Assembly (NCBI RefSeq): GCF_900700375.1
Contig: NC_041709.1
Coordinates: 30,483,515-30,547,514, forward strand
Reading direction: 5' to 3'
Length of the DNA stretch: 64,000 nucleotides
DNA from: Denticeps clupeoides
Taxonomy: Eukaryota; Chordata; Actinopteri; Clupeiformes; Denticipitidae
Both the position numbers and the translations under genes were made by a program. Below, piece by piece: positions 11,540 through 22,090 of this stretch (the stretch's first letter is position 1; every line of letters starts with the position of its first letter). The notes under the pieces were generated by a model. It was not told where the DNA came from, did no database searches, and saw nothing but the letters and a program-made list of their open reading frames with translations.

Positions 11540-11905
11540 CACACAGCAACACAGTGACACAACGAAACGAGTCCTCTGCTTTTAACCATAGGGTTAACCG
11601 TAGGGTTCCTGCAAGCAGTCAAATAACCCTTTGCCCCTTCCGGGTCAAACACCTACCAACAAGGTGCGCCACCTTTATACCTGAATGCGCCACCCTGTGT
11701 TCCACCTAGGATATTACAACCTTTAACTCTGCAACATTTGGTGGCTACAATCACCCTTGGTGATCAGTGGGCAACCATGACAGGTGCCCGGGGAGCAGTG
11801 TGTGGGGACGGAGCTTTATTCAGTGGCACCTCAGTGGCACCTCTGTGAATTAGGATTCAAACCGGCAACCTTCTGATTATGGGGCTGCTTCCTTAACCCC
11901 AATCT
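11540..11905 (-). repeat. Type 1 SINE interrupted by a 160-bp insert
   Basis: Reverse-oriented SINE whose tail (about 11,540-11,590) and body/head (about 11,750-11,905) are separated by roughly 160 bp of unrelated sequence, apparently a later insertion or rearrangement. The B-box appears as GGATTCAAACC on the plus strand. Confidence 0.65.
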
Positions 11906-12269
11906 TGTTACATCTTGTTACATTTATTTGTGAATTTTTGACATATATACAATTGCTACCTCAGATTCGTTTTTTAATGGCTCCGGGTGAGTTATGAATC
12001 ACGCGGTCATTCCTGGATGCTGGTGTCATGATTCTGTGTTTGGTTTGTGTCCACAGTCTGATACTCTGTTTAAATGTCATGGCATAATTTAATTTCCTTT
12101 TGAAACTCCACAGCTTGCATGTGTGGCTTTGTTCCTGACTATTAGTCTCTGCCCTAAAATGTACATATTCTACTAAAACTAAACTAAAATATGGTGTTTT
12201 GGGATGACTGTCAATATGTGATGCCAAACTGAGAAATTGTTATGGATTTAAGGATGAAAATGGAAAATA

Positions 12270-14455
12270 TTGAACGGTGTCTGATATAGCTTTGGGTTGC
12301 AATCCAGCAGTAACCTTGTCACAGATAGTGATCAGGTTCATACAGAGAAGCTTCTATGTGGATGATGGCTTAATTAGTGTAAAGACACCTGCTTCATGAA
12401 GCCATACACTTGGTGGAAGAGTCAAGAGCTCTGTGCAAAACGGGAAACTTACAGCAATTCCACCACAAGAACATGCTCAAACCAAAGATCTAGACATGGC
12501 TCTAGCAGAACTCCACATCGAGCGAGCACTTGGAGTTCAATGGTGTGTCGAAGCAGACGAATTTCAATATAGGATTGTGGTAAAGGAAAACCCACTGACA
12601 AGGAGAGGGGTTCTCCTTGTTGCCTCAGACTATGATCTACTAGGATTTGTGGCTCCATTCATATTGGTTGGCAAACAGATTCTTCAAACACTGTGCAGAG
12701 ATAAGGTAAGCTGGGATGAGCCTCTCCCTGAGCATGTTCAGCCACAATGGGAGATGTGGCTTAAGGAACTGCCTTATTTAGAAGTTCTAAAAGTACCAAG
12801 AAGCTACTTTCCATCAAGCATGGGCAAAGTAATACAATATGAGCTTCACACCTTTTCTGATGCAAGTTTCAAAGGGTACGGTGCATGCTCATACCTTAGA
12901 GTGAGGAGTGAAACCGGAAAGATAAGCTGTTCACTTGTCAGGGGAAAAGCAAGAGTAGCTCCTACCAAGCTAACAACTATCCCAAGACTTGAGCTATCAT
13001 CAGCTGTGACTTCAGTTCGTATAGGTGATATCATCAGAAGGGAACTTGAGATTGAAAACCTTCAGGAGTATTATTGGACTGACTCAACTGAACAATGATG
13101 CGAAAAGTTTCCACATATTTGTAGCGAATCGGATACAGCGAATAAGATCTAGCACAAAACCTAAAAAGTGGAGACATGTCAGCACTGAAAATAATACTGC
13201 TGATTGTGCCTCCAGAAGATTGAGTGTACTTCAAATGCAAGAATCTAACTGGCTGAATGGTCCCAACTTTCTTTGGCAGCAAAATCTTCCACTGGAAGAA
13301 GGAATGGTGGTTGAAGCGGCTGATCCTGAGCTCCGCAAGGCACACGTTCACGTGGTCGAGACAAGAAATTTGAATTCAATGATCAGCCATTTCACTAAAT
13401 TCTCTGACTCGTCTAGAGTGGTAAGAGAGATTCATCAGAGTTTAAGGGACTTAAAGAACTAATTAGTTAAGAACTAATGAGTCAACCAATCTTGAAGAAC
13501 GAAAAGAAACAGAAATCTTCATTATCAAATCCGTGCAAGAAGACGAATTCGCCGAAGACATAAGGAAACTCAAAAACCAAAAGGAACACACTCTGAGCAA
13601 GCACATTAGGCTACGCCAGTTGAATGCTTTCTTGGATATAAAACAATGTCCTCAGGGTGGGAGGACGGCTATCTCAGTCAGCCTTGCATCACAATGTCAA
13701 GCATCCTGCGATACTTCCGAAGAAATCTCATGTGTCAGCCCTGCTCATCAAACATCATGAGCACATACAGCACCAAGGAAGAGGCATGACCATGAATGAG
13801 TTATGTGCAAACGAAACTCTTACAGTAAGGAGAAAGGATGCACATGGCTGTTTAACTCCCCACATTCCTCACATATGGGTGGATCATGGGAGAGACTCAT
13901 TGGGGTTGCTAGGCGCATCCTCGATGGAATTCTTTTGAAAGCTGCACACGTTCAACTCACACATGAAGTGTTGAGTACATTCATGGCGGAAGTAATGGCA
14001 ATATTGAATGCAAGACCACTCGTACCAGTGTCAACAGACCCAGACAAGCCAAACCTCCTAACTCCAGCAATGCTTCTTACCCAAAAGACTAATGCAGTAT
14101 CTGCACCAACAGGAAGCTTTGCACCTCCAGACCTCTACACAAAGCAATGGAAGCAAGTGCAGTGTCTGCAGACTCTTTTTGGAAACAGTGGAAAAGTGAA
14201 TACCTTTTGACTCTACAGCAAAGAAGAAAATGGACTGATGATAAGCCAAACATAAATGTTGGTGACATTGTGTTATTGAAAGATGCTCTCACACATAGAA
14301 ATGACTGGTCTATGGGAAAGGTTGTGAGAACCTTTGAGAGCAAGGACAATATGGTTCGAAAAGCAGAAGTGAAAGTTGTAAAAGACGGCAATGTAAAAGT
14401 GTTTTTGAGACCCATTGCTGATATGGTTTTGCTTTTATCAGATGATGAATAAGGT
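12270..14455 (+). mobile_element. BEL/Pao LTR retrotransposon fossil, 3' part of pol
   Basis: Old, broken copy of a BEL/Pao element. Recognisable parts in order are the end of the reverse transcriptase, the Pao-type RNase H region and the integrase with its C-terminal domain. The 5' half (gag, protease, most of RT) is absent and several breaks separate the remaining open segments. A possible 3' LTR follows. It is clearly a fossil and of moderate age judging by the retained similarity. Confidence 0.8.
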
Positions 14456-14524
14456 TACTAGACCTGTAAACTGTTTTGACTGTTCAAATGTTCATGTAAA
14501 AGGTTACATTTAAGTAGCACAATT

Positions 14525-15010
14525 ATATTGTACTAGGTGGGGAGTATTCTGCCTTGTGCAGGCAGTAAGTTGGCCTATAGCTCCCTCTAGCGGCCGTCTC
14601 GTCATATTATATTTGGTTATTCTGAAAAACGGGAGAATAAGAATCCAGATTGCGGAACATAGTGCCGAAGCATTCCCGTATTGAGCAAGAATGTTGTTGC
14701 TTTGGACAAGATTTGTCTGTAAGTAATGACGAGATAAGCACTTTCTTTTTTTGTGTAAATGATATAATTATTTGTATATTAGTAGCATTAGAAATGTGTA
14801 TTTTGCGTTAGTTTGCTGTGCGCATGTAACAAGCTAATTTGCTCGTTTAATTTATTTAGCTGATCGTCACATTTGTATTTTTTCAGTTTTACGATGGTCA
14901 TAGAGAAGGCAATGGTCAGAGGCCATTCTTCAATAAATCAGCCCAGAGAAAACCAAATACAAGTCTGTTTATTGGAGCATCGTTATCTCGCTGTCTAGCT
15001 GGTGGAGACT
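14525..15010 (+). mobile_element. Possible 3' LTR of the BEL/Pao fossil
   Basis: A stretch starting with TG shortly after the integrase region, with a polyadenylation-like CAATAAATC near 14,931. No second LTR lies in the window for comparison, so the boundaries are estimates. Confidence 0.35.
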
Positions 15011-15019
15011 AGAAAACCC

Positions 15020-15515
15020 AGAGCGAGGGCAGCATAGACACTGCAAAGGACTTTCTGAAAAATATGAAGATAATGGTGATCAAGGACATTGAGAGGAAGG
15101 ACATTGAGTTTATCTGCAAGGTATAGTATTTAAGTGAAGCAATCAGGTGAAGCGACCAGATTTTTTGCTCTAACGAAAACGCTGTGAATCCTGCAGACAA
15201 TTGGAACCAAGCCTGTTGCCCACATCGACCAGTTCCTTTCCTGTCCGGAAAGACAGTCAGCATCGTGGTCCGAGGGTCCAACAAGCTTGTGATCGAGGAA
15301 GCTGAGCGTTCAATTCACGACACTCTGTGCGTCGTCCGCTGCCTGGTGAAGAAGAGGTACGGTCGAGTCTGTGGAATGCAGGTATAGGGTGAGGGCGCGG
15401 TGTGCCGGGCTCAGTGTTTACCACCTTTTTCATTCCTGCTCCAGGGCCCTGATTGCAGGTGGAGGAGCCCCGGAGAAGGAGCTGGCGCTGCGCTTGGCCC
15501 ACTCTGGGTGGCATG
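15020..15515 (+). pseudogene. Inverted fragment of cct4 (central exons)
   Basis: Plus-strand piece of the chaperonin delta-subunit gene with intact-looking splice sites. The first exon part ends at 15,120 ([19 protein letters not shown], then GT). The second exon is 15,197-15,356 ([13 protein letters not shown]... [16 protein letters not shown]... LVKKR). The third starts at 15,445 (ALIAGGGAPEKELALRL). The second exon lacks roughly 30 codons between DQF and GKT and shifts frame there, and the third lacks 12 bases relative to the 20.2-kb copy. These are the very exons missing from the minus-strand cct4 at 19.6-25.2 kb, apart from about 40 bp shared by both. Non-functional. Confidence 0.85.
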
Positions 15516-15611
15516 GAGTCTTAGTAGTATGTATCATATACTTTATGTCAAAATGATTGATGGCTTACCATAAATGTTAAAAACTGGTTATGATGGATGG
15601 CCTTCCCCCTC

Positions 15612-15843
15612 TCTGTCTCTCTCTATCTCCCTGTCTCCCTCACACCCCTCCCCTACCCATTTACCCCTGACACTGCTCCCCCCACCAGTTGACACAGACA
15701 GGAACCTTATTTTAACGACATATGTTCTGTCTCTCTCTATCTCCCTGTCTCCCTCACACCCCTCCCCATCCCATTTACCCCTGACACTGCTCCCCCCTCC
15801 AGTTCACACACAGAGCAGGAGGCCTTATTTTAATGACATATGT
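15612..15843. repeat. Two-copy tandem duplication, about 115-bp unit
   Basis: Two head-to-tail copies (about 15,612-15,723 and 15,727-15,843) of a pyrimidine-rich unit that runs from CTGTCTCTCTCTATCTCCC to TTATTTTAAYGACATATG. No coding potential. Confidence 0.75.
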
Positions 15844-16183
15844 TTTAAAAACTATTTCTAGTTAAAGAAAAGGAAAGTGGCGACTATATCTCTTTAGAAA
15901 CAAAAAGCTTTCTTTGCCCCACCTGCTAAAATATGTCTAATTGCATTGTAACACTGCTTATAAACATGTAGATAATAAAAATATAGACCCGCCATAGTCT
16001 GGGGGAACTAACGCTACCGGCTAATTAATCACAATTAGTGTTAACTTGAAACTGATACTACCCCAACTTCCTCGCATATTTTTTAAAACAGAAGATTTTG
16101 GAGAATATCAGTTTTCAACAAAAGACATAGTTGTCATGGCTAATCATCGGTGACATACGCCAAATGGTGTTTTTTTTTGGGCA

Positions 16184-16189
16184 TATAAG
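16184..16189 (+). promoter_or_regulatory. TATA box of the small five-exon gene
   Basis: GCATATAAGC lies 73-78 bp upstream of the ATG at 16,262, at a suitable distance for a start site near 16,215. Confidence 0.5.
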
Positions 16190-16261
16190 CAGCGGCTCTG
16201 GGTAGTCAGAGTCAGCAGTCACCAAGAAAATCTGGTGAAGAAAGCAGCATCCAGCATTACC

Positions 16262-16899
16262 ATGGGATCTGAGTATGTATTACTTTCTGTTTTTATAATA
16301 TAATATAATATATAACTTTGTTATCATTTATTTATTTATTTATTTTTTGCTTAATAGGTTCGATTCTTTCTTAGACTCGTTGGAAGGCCCGTCAAACCAA
16401 CTGTGTTTTGAAACACCGGGGTTCGATAGTCTATGTATGTATAAATATGTGTAAAAATGTTATTGCATAAATTATTAATTATTAACTGATGTTTATATGC
16501 TTTTTATACACATGTAGTGCTCAGAGCTTATGATAGTGAATCAATTGCTGTTGGTGAGTGTGAAAACTATGACTATTTTTTTCTTAGGTTGTATGGGGTG
16601 TTTTTAAACACATTTCTTATTGTTTTAGCAAAACAACAACAAAACACGTCAAGAAGTGACAGCTCTGGGTGTACCGCTGACTCCCTAGGTAAATCTATTT
16701 TACCTAATAGTGTGTGTAACAGTATGATTTCTTATTTCGTTATTTTTGTCATATGATATGTGATTCGTAATATTCCTCTTTGTAATATCTAACTTTGCGT
16801 ACAGCCGCTATTAAAAATTTTGTAGCAAGCATACCCAGTCCAGGATTTGAAAAACCGGCAGGAAGAAAAGCCAGGCCCTTCTGCCTGTTCCTCTGCTGA
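16262..16899 (+). CDS. Unrecognised small five-exon gene, 92 aa, 3' end rearranged
   Basis: Five exons join into one open frame with canonical GT-AG borders: 16,262-16,272, 16,358-16,434, 16,518-16,553, 16,629-16,688 and 16,805-16,899. The phases agree at every junction (2, 1, 1, 1). The protein begins MGSEFDSFLDSLEGPSNQ and is acidic and polar, with no signal peptide or membrane segment. I do not recognise a family. A TATA box at 16,184 supports a real promoter. After about 16,873 the last exon runs into an antisense piece of pus10, so the final ten or so residues (RPFCLFLC) are probably not ancestral and the original 3' end is lost. It could be a truncated relic of a larger gene or a newly ended transcript. 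Four exons agreeing in frame make chance unlikely. Confidence 0.55.
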
Positions 16900-17235
16900 G
16901 CTGTCATTTTGTGCCTTCGGTCCCATGTCACTTACAAAAGCAAGGAGCTCCCGGCTCGTGTCCTGCACAGCCACCAACAGAAACACAGTCAACAACTCAA
17001 AATGTCAAAGGTCAAAACTGCATCTGTTGTCTCTTGCCAGTAAAAGTCCATATACCTCATAGGACTGGCAGTACGAGGACGGGGTTCCCACGCAGCAGAA
17101 CCGGAGAACGCAGCGGGCGCAGCAGCCAGCGGCCAGCAGCTTGTGGGCGAGAGGCCGGTCCTTCTCCTTCAGAGGCAGCATGGTGGTCGCGGGCAGCGGG
17201 GCCTGGGAAGGAGGAAGACGGAAGAAGTCCACCAA
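16873..17235 (-). pseudogene. Inverted 5' fragment of pus10
   Basis: Matches 25,691-26,055 of pus10 in reverse: the 5' leader, the first coding exon (MLPLKEKDRPLAHKLLAAG...), the first intron and the start of the next exon, ending inside ...SSAEEQ. The splice donor here is GAG-GTATAT, canonical, whereas the intact gene has GAG-GCGTGT. The upstream limit coincides with a hAT-like terminal sequence at 17,242. Too short to encode a working enzyme. Confidence 0.85.
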
Positions 17236-17241
17236 ACCAGG

Positions 17242-18440
17242 GACGGATTACGGACCGGGCCAGAGGGACTGCTGCCCATGGGCCCTTGGGGTGCAGGGGG
17301 CCCGTGGGGCCCCTAGCCCAAAACAATTTGCAACGCAAACATTTTTTTTCACATTGGAGAACTTGCAATGCGTAAATCATGGGGAGAGACCTATCTTTTC
17401 CCATGGTAATAACCAGGCTGCTGAATAGAAATGGGATGATTAGCAAAAGTGCTTTGATTTAGAGCATGAATTGTATGACATTCAAACTGCATGATCAGTT
17501 TGCATTGTTGATTAAAACTGGACAAGTTCTAATATTTTCTAATATTTTTTACTTCTGTCTGATGGTTATCTCATTCGATGCTAGAACAGCAGACAGCATG
17601 CTGTAGTAGACAGTTGCTACCCCTCACCCACTCTCTCACTCAGAGTGTTGCAAAATTGTTCCATCCAGTCAGCCAATCAGGTGTTGTGAGCACTTTTCAA
17701 AATCCAACTGAAAATTCACTGCAGATATTAAACCCCCTGTGTCAGTATCCTCATTCAGACAGTTCAGCTTGAGAACTTGCTTTGTACTCTCTATACAGTT
17801 TTCTATACTTTGTTATCACAAGATTAACAACCAAAAGCCTTTTTAAAGGCTCATTACCTTTTATATTGCATCTCTCTCCCTCTATCTCCTTGACTTTCTC
17901 CCTCGCTCTTATTCTATATAATTGCATAATATATTATTTGTAATTATATTATACTATTTTATATATGGCATATTATATTCTGTACTATTCCTTACCAGAA
18001 GTATGATTTTCTAGTCTTATAACAGGCTGAAAGTCCTAGCATATTATTTTATACTGTATTATATTTCTTAGTTGTAATAACAGTACAGGATCCAGGCCTT
18101 TTTAAAGGCTAGTCTAGGTAGAAGTAGCTGCCAAGCAACTCACAGCCTTTTTAAAAGGTTGTTGTTCTTTTATATTTTAGCTATAGTATTGCAAGAGTAA
18201 TTCTAGATCAACTTATAAAGACACAATTTCCATAAATAACATGGATCCCAAACAAAAAAAGTGGCGCTTCAAAAAGAAAAGCAAAAAAAATGAAGGAGGA
18301 AAAGCAGGCAGTTTTCCTAAAAGACGTTTATTTAATATCAAACTTTTTTTGATAATCCGCTGGATAAAAGTGAGATGAGTATTGCTAATGTTAGCAGTCA
18401 CCAGAGTTCTAGCAATGAAGATGAGCTCAGCAATTTGGTC
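17242..18440 (+). mobile_element. Partial hAT-like DNA transposon
   Basis: Starts with CAGGGACGGATTACGG, a typical hAT terminal sequence, followed by GC-rich then AT-rich leader. A lysine-rich short frame at 18,241 (MDPKQKKWRFKKKSKK) resembles the start of a transposase but stops within about 45 codons. The right end is missing where the repeat at 18,443 begins. Class assignment rests on the terminus only. Confidence 0.4.
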
Positions 18441-18442
18441 AT

Positions 18443-18997
18443 GGCCGTGGTGCAGAGTTTGGAATCTGGATAGATTGACTGCTTCTGTGACAGGTGTCTT
18501 TTAAACAGAGAAGAAATTGAGACGCTCCCAGCGTCTGCTCCTCAACTGTATAAAACACGACTGGAAGCCAGAAATCTGAATGAAAATATTTGTTTCATTC
18601 ATGAACAATTTTGTTGCTTTTCTGTCTCACTCTTCAAATAAACCTACAATTGACACTATATTCTCAATTGACACTATATTCTCAGTGTTCCATGTCATGT
18701 TTTGTAAGTGGGGAATCAAATTATTTTCCCCACTGTTCATTTCTGAAGGCAAATATCAAGTGGAAATTTAAATGGGGGAGTTTTACTTTTACATTGTGTG
18801 TCTTTACTTTAACTCAAGCACACAGCTTGTGTACCTGGTCCACCACTGGCTCCCTCTTACTGAGAGTGCAAACAGGAAAACGATTGTAATATCAAGTATC
18901 AGAATTCTTATGGCAACGTGTGGTTGGCTGGCACCCTGCTTTAGTCAGTTTAGTCAACTACACCAAGCGTCCCGGGATGGGCTCCGCAGACGCAACA
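18443..18997 (-). repeat. Segmental repeat copy B carrying a Tc1/mariner end
   Basis: Second copy of the 10,388-10,905 segment, starting at GGCCGTGGTGCAGAGTTTGG. It has a short internal duplication (CAATTGACACTATATTCT) and a 24-bp stretch absent from copy A, but retains the hairpin and the Tc1 terminus (about 18,705-18,738). Confidence 0.65.
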
Positions 18998-19004
18998 CTG
19001 AGTA

Positions 19005-19623
19005 ACAGGACCATTGGTAACCAAGTTACATTTTATTCTAATTCACAAGTAGCCGGTAATGAGCCTTACATCCTCATAGTGATGGACAGAGACACAAGCC
19101 ACCAGTTCAGGAACGGATTGGAGGCCTTCAAACAGTTCGGGTAAACAAAAAAAAATTGTCTGAAAGTGGTAAAAGCCAGAATGGCTTAATATGGAACAGC
19201 ACCTGAATGGATTGTGCTGAATGAGACATTCATTTTCAGCGTAGTTGTTCTGGAATGGAGACATTTTAAAATACCTTTAGAATAAGTGAGCTTTATGTTA
19301 AACCCCTTACAGTCATCCATAGCCTTATGGCTTTGTACTATAGTATAAAGTGTTTCCATGTGGACCCATGCTAAACTTGTCTGTCTGTTCAATCCTTAAA
19401 TCCATAACAAGTTCAGTAATCACCATATTTTAGTTAGAATATGTACATTTTAGGGTACAGCGGCAATAGTCATGAACAAAGCCACACATGCACGCTATAG
19501 AATCTCAAAACGAAAAAACATTTTATTTAAATTATGCCACGATATCCAAACACAGCCTCAGACTGTGGACATGAAGAAAGAACAGAATCATGACGACAGT
19601 GTTCCAACACCAGCATCCACCCC
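19005..19623. other. Intergenic; 3' flank of cct4
   Basis: No gene seen. The minus strand carries AATAAA (plus-strand TTTATT near 19,521), a plausible polyadenylation signal for cct4 about 100 bp beyond its stop codon. Confidence 0.5.
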
Positions 19624-20253
19624 TTATCGAGTATTCACCTGTAACGCAAAGTGAAACGTGGGCTTTAGCACATGTAACGTATGCTAAGAACGGTCTTAGA
19701 GCAGAGTACATGGTACAGACTACAGCCATGTTCAAGGACACTCACCACGTCGTCAATCTTCAGGATGCTACGCACAGTTTCTGTGGCCAACGTCAGAGCA
19801 CTGATGGACACGAGCAGAGGCTGCACCACCAGCTCCTCCAGAATGTTAGAGATACCACCCTGAGAGAGAGAGAGAGGAACAGACACTAAGATTTCCAAAA
19901 TATAAAAAGTTATTATTTTATTTTTTTTGTATCGGATTGGTACTCTGGATCGGCCAACATCCAAACACCAGGTGTTTGTTACCGGAACTAAGAGGGCCAG
20001 ATAGGTGCATCCCTAGCTGTTATCCCAATCAAATATTGCAGAAGCCCACCTTCCGGACATTGATGCCAGCAGTCTTCTCGCCCTGAGCGTGCCTGTTGCG
20101 CAGCTCTGTCACAGTCGAGATGGGGTTGAGCCCAGCGTTCTCTGCCAGCGTGGAAGGAATGACCTCCAGCGCGTCGGCGTACGCGCGAACACAGTAGGAC
20201 TCCATGCCACCCAGAGTGCGGGCGTATTCCGCCAAGCGCAGCGCCAGCTCGAT

Positions 20254-22090
20254 CTGGACAAAAGGGGCATACAGTTCATCACCTCTCCCTCCCCTGGGAA
20301 GATCTGATCACAACCTGGAGCACCTTGTCCCTGTGTACGAGCCCTTAGTGCGCAGGGAGCCAGCAGTCACCCGCACAGTACAGGGATGGTCTGAGGAGAG
20401 CGAGGAGGCTCTAAAGGACTGTTTTGAGTCGACTGTGTGGGATGTGCTGTGTGACGACCATGGGGAGGACATTGACAGCCTTGTGACATGCATTACTGAA
20501 TACATAAACTTCTGTGTGGATAACACCGTACCCACCAAGACTGTACGGTGCTACCCAAACAACAAACCCTGGATTACTACAGAAATCAAGGCCCTCCTCA
20601 AGCAGAAGAGGAGGACCTTCAAATCAGGAGACAAGGAGGAGCTGAAAAGGGTGCAGAGGGAATTAAAAAGACTAATCAGGGATGAAAAGGACAGCTACAG
20701 GCAGAGGATGGAAAACCAGCTCCAGCAGAACAATGTCTGCGGAGTCTGGAAGGGCCTCAGAACCATCTCAGGCCACAAAGAAAAGAACTCTCTGCCGGTG
20801 GGGGATGTGAGGTGGGCAAATGAGCTTAATCACTTTTTCAACAGGTTTGATTCATCTGCCACTGACTCTCCCCCCAAACTGTCCTCTCTGATGCAGCCTG
20901 CTGCACCTGCTGCAGACACCCCCACCTCTATTCGCACCTCCTCTAAACCCCCCAGCCCCACCTCTATTCACACCTCCTCTACACTTCACACCGCTGACTG
21001 CTCCCCCTCCCCAACCACGGCATCCAGCACCCATCCAGCACACGGCTCCAGCCTGTCTCTCTCAACCATGCAGGTTAGGAGAGAACTGAGGAGGATGAAA
21101 GCCAGGAAGGCAGCGGGCCCAGATGGAATCAGCTCAAGGCTTGTCAGGTCCTGCGCAGATCAGCTGTGTGGGGTGTTGGCGCACATTTTTAACCTGAGCC
21201 TGAAGCTGGGGAGAGTCCCACAGCTCTGGAAAACCTCTTGTGTGGTACCAGTGCCAAAGACTCCACATCCCAAGGACCTCAACAGCTACAGGCCGGTGGC
21301 GCTGACATCCCACCTGATGAAGACACTGGAGCGGCTGATCCTGGCCCAGCTTCGGCCTATGGTGAGCTCATCACTGGACCCGCTTCAGTTTGCTTACCAG
21401 CCTGGCGTTGGAGTGGATGATGCCATCATCCACCTCCTACATCGTTCCCTCTCTCACCTGGAGACCGCTAGGAGCACTGTGAGAAGCATGTTCTTTGATT
21501 TCTCCAGTGCTTTCAACACCATCTTACCCACAATCCTGAGGGACAAGCTGGAGCACACAGGAGTGGACCTTCATCTAGCCACATGGATCCTGGACTACCT
21601 GCAGACAACTGTGTCTGACACACAGCCCTGAGTTCTCACATACTGTGGTCGGTTAGTGAGAGGAGTGGTGAGTGACAGGAGAATGGTGGCTAAGCTGTCA
21701 TCCCTGTTGGACAACATCTCCCACCCCATGCAGGAAACTCTGACAGCACTGAGCAGCTCCTTCAGTGGCAGGCTACTGCACCCACGATGTGGGAAGGAGA
21801 GCTTCAGAAGGTCTTTTCTTCCAACCGCTGTCAGACTCTATAACAAAGACCTCACAGCTGACCACACATACACAGACAAACACACACACTTTGGCACATT
21901 CTGTTAAATTGTTAACTATTTAAATTGTATATTTGTACATATATACAGATACATATTTATCTTATTTTTTGTCATGCTATTACCTCTGTTTTTGCTGCTA
22001 TTACCTTCTGCTTCTGTCCACTTTCTGCCGTGACAAGTGCAATTTCCCACTTGTGGGACTAATAAAGGTTTATCTTATCTTATCTTATTA
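20254..22090 (+). mobile_element. LINE (L2/Rex1-like) inside the cct4 locus, internally deleted
   Basis: Plus-strand LINE truncated at the 5' end within the endonuclease (GRSDHN near 20,310). It holds the linker region and the first RT motifs (KAAGPDGISSRL, LDPLQFAYQPG, MFFDFSSAFNTIL). The frame stops after about 21,631, and the RT catalytic core is deleted: sequence jumps to the C-terminal SFRRSFLPTAVRLYN region (about 21,800). It ends in a TTATC microsatellite tail at about 22,060-22,090. It joins cct4 exon sequence directly at 20,253/20,254, so insertion or a later deletion removed the neighbouring exons. Confidence 0.85.
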
